Below the pieces are notes generated by a model. It was given only the letters and a program-made list of their open reading frames with translations. It had not been told where the DNA came from and ran no database searches. Positions 59,934 to 64,000 of a stretch of DNA of 64,000 nucleotides are shown one piece after another. The position numbers were made by a program, and so were the translations under genes. Each line of letters begins with the position of its first letter. The first letter of the stretch is position 1. This stretch comes from Rhynchospora pubera (taxonomy: Eukaryota > Streptophyta > Magnoliopsida > Poales > Cyperaceae): positions 171,375,144 through 171,439,143 of the forward strand of contig CM051461.1 in NCBI GenBank assembly GCA_028095005.1. The letters are read 5' to 3'.

Positions 59934-59962
59934 CTAGGTGGAAAAATCGAGCTTCGCTCGAT
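59934..59962 (-). mobile_element. Helitron 3' terminus (minus strand)
   Basis: Read on the minus strand, a perfect 7-bp stem ATCGAGC-GAA-GCTCGAT (59962-59946) is followed by 8 nt and the terminal CTAG (59937-59934), with host T next. The helicase fragment at 62069-62795 is on the same strand 2.1 kb upstream, as expected for one element. Confidence 0.8.
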
Positions 59963-62068
59963 ATATGCGATACTGATTACCAATGAAGAGGAAGAAATTA
60001 ATATAAACGTAATAATATAATTATATAGGAGCAGGACTTATCATGGGGAAAAATTTTGAAAAAAGGGTGAACGGTTAAATTGAAGAATAAAAAAAAGAAA
60101 AATAATGGCAAAACGAACAATTTAATTGAACATGAGTAAAAAGAACAGTTCAAAAAATGATTAGAAAAATGATAGAGAATAAGATAATGGAGATATTAAT
60201 GGGCAACAAATTTGTTAAAAAAATTATATTTATAAGTCTTGAAAGCTATGGATGGATGCATTATCAGAGAAGTTGTTCTTGTCATCTCCAAAATAGCCAT
60301 CGTCTTCGATATCTACGTTGGGTGTAATCATTGAAATGTTATTAGATGGAGAAAGAAGTGAAAGATTATAACACCTGCAAATATGGTGAATAGAAAAAGG
60401 TAAAAAAAAAATGGAAGAAAAAGTAACATGGCTTATAAGGAGGAAATGTAATTATCTTGGAAGAAAACAAAAAAGAAAGATTGTAAACGCAATAGCTCAA
60501 TTAAAAGGATAAGATCAACATATATGCCAACAAATATAGTGGATGTAAAAAGAATTTGTAGGATGAGGATTATCTATGAAATTCTGGATATAAAATTATA
60601 ATCCAAAATGGATGATTGGCAAGTGAAATGAGAGAGAGATATAAATAAGAGTTAAAATTTCGACAAAAAAAATATTGGAGTTAATAACCGTAGTTACACA
60701 GTATTCAAATGATAAAGGCTCGAAATACGCCAAACATATTGCTCTTGTATAGCTGGCGTACATAAAACGTAATTAAAAAAAAAAATGGAAGGAAACGATC
60801 AGTACGCCAGAGCAAATTCCACACGAAAGATATTGAATTTAAAGGCGATTATAATTACTAATTATTATGGAGTTATGTAACATGATTATCATCGAAAAGG
60901 AAAAATATCATATATGAAGAATTATTTAAAATAAAAGCTATAATTTTAATTTAGATAAATTAATATAGATCTTGATAAAGAATGCAATGATTATAGTAAA
61001 ATTAAGATAGATAATTATGAAGGAAAGTGTAACGGTACAGACCTAATTAAGATCGATAATAATTATAACAATGGAGACAGCTATTTAGAAAAGCAGAAAT
61101 AAAGAGCGGGGTAAAAAATTAAGTGTGATGAAATACTTATTTATAATAGTATAACAACACCTTAATAATAGTAAAAATGAGCTGCAAGCAATTGCTCATT
61201 ATGGTTAGTGGGTAATTTGTTAGTGTTGGTTTCCAGTGATCTAGTCTATACTGAAATGGCAAGACTCTATCAGCGCCGATTAAAGGAAATTGGCTGTCAA
61301 ATGTTATTGGTATTTGAAATAGATTTTCTTAGCAGTTGCACAGTATTTCTACACTATTTGCTCTAATATTTCATTAAGATCCGACCCGATAGACACGGAG
61401 TTTGCACAAAAGCCCAAAGGAAAAATAAATTTTTATGGGAAATATAAAATTTTATTTGTATAAATTTCTAACAGCAAAGGAAAAATAAAACGTAATGTAA
61501 TGCAACAACAGAACGCACTGATACGACATGTCCAGTAAGTTTAAGAATGAATAAAAGATTGACCGAAAAATGACGGCCTAGTAAAATTATGGGTTCCGTA
61601 TTGTTCAAAACCTCAATCCCATTATACAATATGTAATCACTCATGAACACACAGACAAACACATAAGTACAGATAATTATAGTTACAGCAAGCATAATGA
61701 AATACCCACATCTCCTCATGGTCAGTATCTTCTGCCGCGATTTGGGATGGTACACTATGGAACGCTGGAATCAACCCCAGAACTTTAATATCAGAAATAT
61801 TTGTTGTCTGTAGGGGAAAAACATCAATGAAAAGTAAGAAGATATAATTGAAAGAATGTATGTGGTCGTAAACAATGTATATGCAATACACTTACCTTGA
61901 ATACGTAATGTTTAATTTATTAAAAATAAGTTTAAGGACCTTGAGCGTCGGGAGTATGTCAGGAGTATCATCATAAGAAGCATCTGCGAAGAAGGGGAAA
62001 AATTATATAGGAAAAATATTGTAAAAAATAAGGCATATAGAAATTAGGGGTAAGTAAATTGCGGTCAC
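59963..62068. other. Helitron 3' non-coding region
   Basis: This is AT-rich DNA between the helicase fragment and its 3' terminus. A short last helicase exon may lie near 61760-61900 on the minus strand, but I cannot place it. Confidence 0.4.
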
Positions 62069-62795
62069 CTAAGAGAGTAAATATCTCTTTGTATACAATG
62101 TTCTTTGTATGACCTATGTACATATCGTCTTCGTTTTGGATGAGTATTTTCAAGCCATCTGGTGAGGTCATTCTAGAGAGAGCAACATAGAGTTGACCGT
62201 GGCTGAAGACAGGTTCAGGAAGATACAGACCAATAGTATTTAATGATTGACCTTGACTTTTGTTGATGGTAATTACATAGCAAAGCTTTACTGGAAACTG
62301 TCTCCGCCTCATTACAAAAGGAAGAGATTTCGATTTGTGAATAAAGAGAATTCTTAGTACGCAAATGACCTTATCAGTTGAAATTCCAGTAATTATCTTG
62401 ACCTGTATAATTCTTCTCCCAAGATCTGTAACTATAGCTCTTGTTCCATTACATAGACCATTTGGTTGGTCAATGTTTCGTAGCAACATCACCGGTGCCC
62501 CGACTTTGAGGATCAATCGATTAGACGGCAAGCTTCCTCCATTTATTGTATTAAGGAATTCGATTGGATAAATCGATCGCAGGTCATCAGACATATTATC
62601 TGTCCCATCTATTGAGTCAGCGCTCAGATAAACATGTTTATTTCCAGGGATCAAATCTAGAACAGACTCATTAACCAAATCAGCAGCATCATTCTTTGGT
62701 GTTATAATTGCACGTGAGCGCAAGTAAGTACCGTTAGCAAAAAAATTTCTGATGTTTGGATAGGTTGCATCAATAATAGCTTGGACTGCATCGTC
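62069..62795 (-). pseudogene. Helitron helicase C-terminal fragment
   Basis: The minus-strand open segment from 62795 to a donor at 62069 encodes the end of a Pif1-type Helitron helicase: YLRSRAIITPKNDAADLVNE, LILKVGAPVMLLRNIDQ, GLCNGTRAIV, INKSQGQ and VFSHGQLYVALSRMTSP, then KNIVYKEIF before the donor AG/GTGACC. No stop interrupts this part. Walker A and B motifs and everything upstream are missing: a TGA lies just before (62796-62798) and unrelated DNA follows. It is a truncated relative of the helicase at 42710, with an intron at the same place near the C-terminus, and belongs to the minus-strand Helitron ending at 59934. Confidence 0.8.
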
Positions 62796-62798
62796 TCA

Positions 62799-64000
62799 AA
62801 ATCAGAAGCATTGTTCGTAGTGTACAAAATGTAGTTACCTGGTCATATCACCGTTTTCCAACAATTGAACCAGTCATGAAGGAGGTGACGGATTTTGTTT
62901 GCTCCACTTGCTATTACACGCCGCCGCGGTTGGGGCAGTTGAATGGCTCGCAATTGGCGTTTTTCCAGCCGGATAGTTCAATGGAGAGGAAGGGAGGGTG
63001 GATTCTATGGACGGCGATCGCCGAATTCTAGATAAATTAGAGAGGGAAAGGGAAATTAGATTTTTGCTTTGCCTACTGTCTATGTCTGAGATTTTAGATA
63101 AATTGTGCTTACTGGTATACATCTTGGCATGTGCTAGAGTTTCTCTCTTTATGTTTAACATCACTGGCCAACAAACAATTCGTTGTACTCGATGGTATCT
63201 CTACTTCTCTTATTGGTCTTGGGTAAATTTGAGCAGGTATAGGATAAATTGTTAAGGGCTAATTTGAAATCTGTCCCCAAACTTGAGTTTCAGTCCCAAT
63301 GTCAAAAAATATCAGAGCAATAAAATATAAATTCTTAATCTCTACATAAATTCATTAACTCTACAACTGAAGGTGATTGGGGAAAGATACAAATATGGTT
63401 AATGGCGCCATAGGAATCAAAATCAATAATCAAACGAAAAAAAACTGGACCAGTGCCTTGATGCAAACATTCTAAATTTTTATTTCTAACTGAAGGCATG
63501 TATGAATCACGGGTGGTACCAGAAATATCTAAGAAACCCAAAATATATCATACTCACTGATTATGTGGCAATCTTTTGGCCAAGCGGCACCTCCTTATAT
63601 CCTTCCATTCCTCCTGGCACTTTCCACGGAAGTAGCCAAGAAAGCACCTCATTGAAATTGGATCGATTGATGAAGAGTCTCTAGGGTTTAGTTCAGATCG
63701 GAAAAATTGAGAGATTTGAATTGTAAAGGTCGCACTTTCCATGGGAATTAGGATGGAAAGATGAGAACTGTGTAAGAACAAAATTGCATAATCATTTTTC
63801 GTTGGCTTTGGCTGAGAGGAAGTGGCGGAGGGGGAAGCATCACCGGAGAAGAGATTTTTCATGTCAGCGGACGTGGAGTCGTTGGATGAGAGAGGCGACC
63901 AGATGCAAATGAGAAAGGGCAGAGATACAGAGAGAAAGATATGAGAGGCCGACAGGTTCAGCGGCGCACATTGTCGAGCGGTCTGTACTCTTAATAAAAA
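62799..64000. other. Right edge, no gene assigned
   Basis: ORFs on both strands at 62874-63255 and 63554-63862 overlap one another and show no recognisable family. Some may be untranslated or exon pieces of a gene continuing past the window. Confidence 0.4.

Noticed and set aside
62874..63255. ORFs on both strands near the right edge
   Set aside because: They mirror each other in charged low-complexity text, have no family match, and no splice partners could be fixed.

Overview
The window is plant nuclear DNA, most likely from a eudicot (the clade is an inference). It is AT-rich, its genes have many short exons with GT-AG introns, and it carries plant gene families (MBD protein, C2 protein, MOT1 molybdate transporter, VAMP72 R-SNARE, RWP-RK) among plant transposons (Helitrons, Mutator-like and hAT-type elements, MITEs, tRNA-derived SINEs). 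No bacterial, organellar or viral gene set is visible. All spliced genes were assembled by hand from splice signals and reading phase; no transcript data were available.

Left part (0-26 kb): gene-bearing. A seven-exon gene for a triple methyl-CpG-binding-domain protein (2082-7705, +) converges on a five-exon gene for a small C2-domain protein (8997-11045, -). A 76-codon plant-type ORF follows (15484-15714, -), then a cluster of non-autonomous DNA transposons at 15.9-19.8 kb, several with exact target-site duplications. A three-exon molybdate transporter gene (23070-24897, +) follows.

Middle (26-50 kb): repeat-rich. 26.8-32.2 kb is decayed, possibly LTR-derived DNA with a 43-bp minisatellite. 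A three-exon candidate of unknown product lies at 33908-35324. From 36 to 48 kb there is a decayed Helitron: an RPA-like single-strand-binding pseudogene, a Pif1-type helicase pseudogene, dispersed 0.4-kb repeats, and a classical 3' terminus (hairpin then CTAG, followed by host T) at 48120.

Right part (50-64 kb): an orphan Helitron 5' terminus at 50419 lies 2 kb upstream of the most striking feature, a six-exon gene (52482-55441, +). Its first three exons encode the longin and SNARE region of a VAMP72-type vesicle R-SNARE. Its last exon encodes an RWP-RK DNA-binding domain of the RKD type. All five junctions keep phase, giving a 357-residue open frame with no transmembrane anchor. I know of no such architecture. 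A 3.1-kb transposon with long terminal inverted repeats starts 121 bp after its stop codon, and a second, minus-strand Helitron remnant (3' terminus at 59934, helicase fragment at 62069-62795) closes the window.

The genes do not form a pathway. The theme is host genes embedded in, and in one case possibly assembled by, transposable elements.
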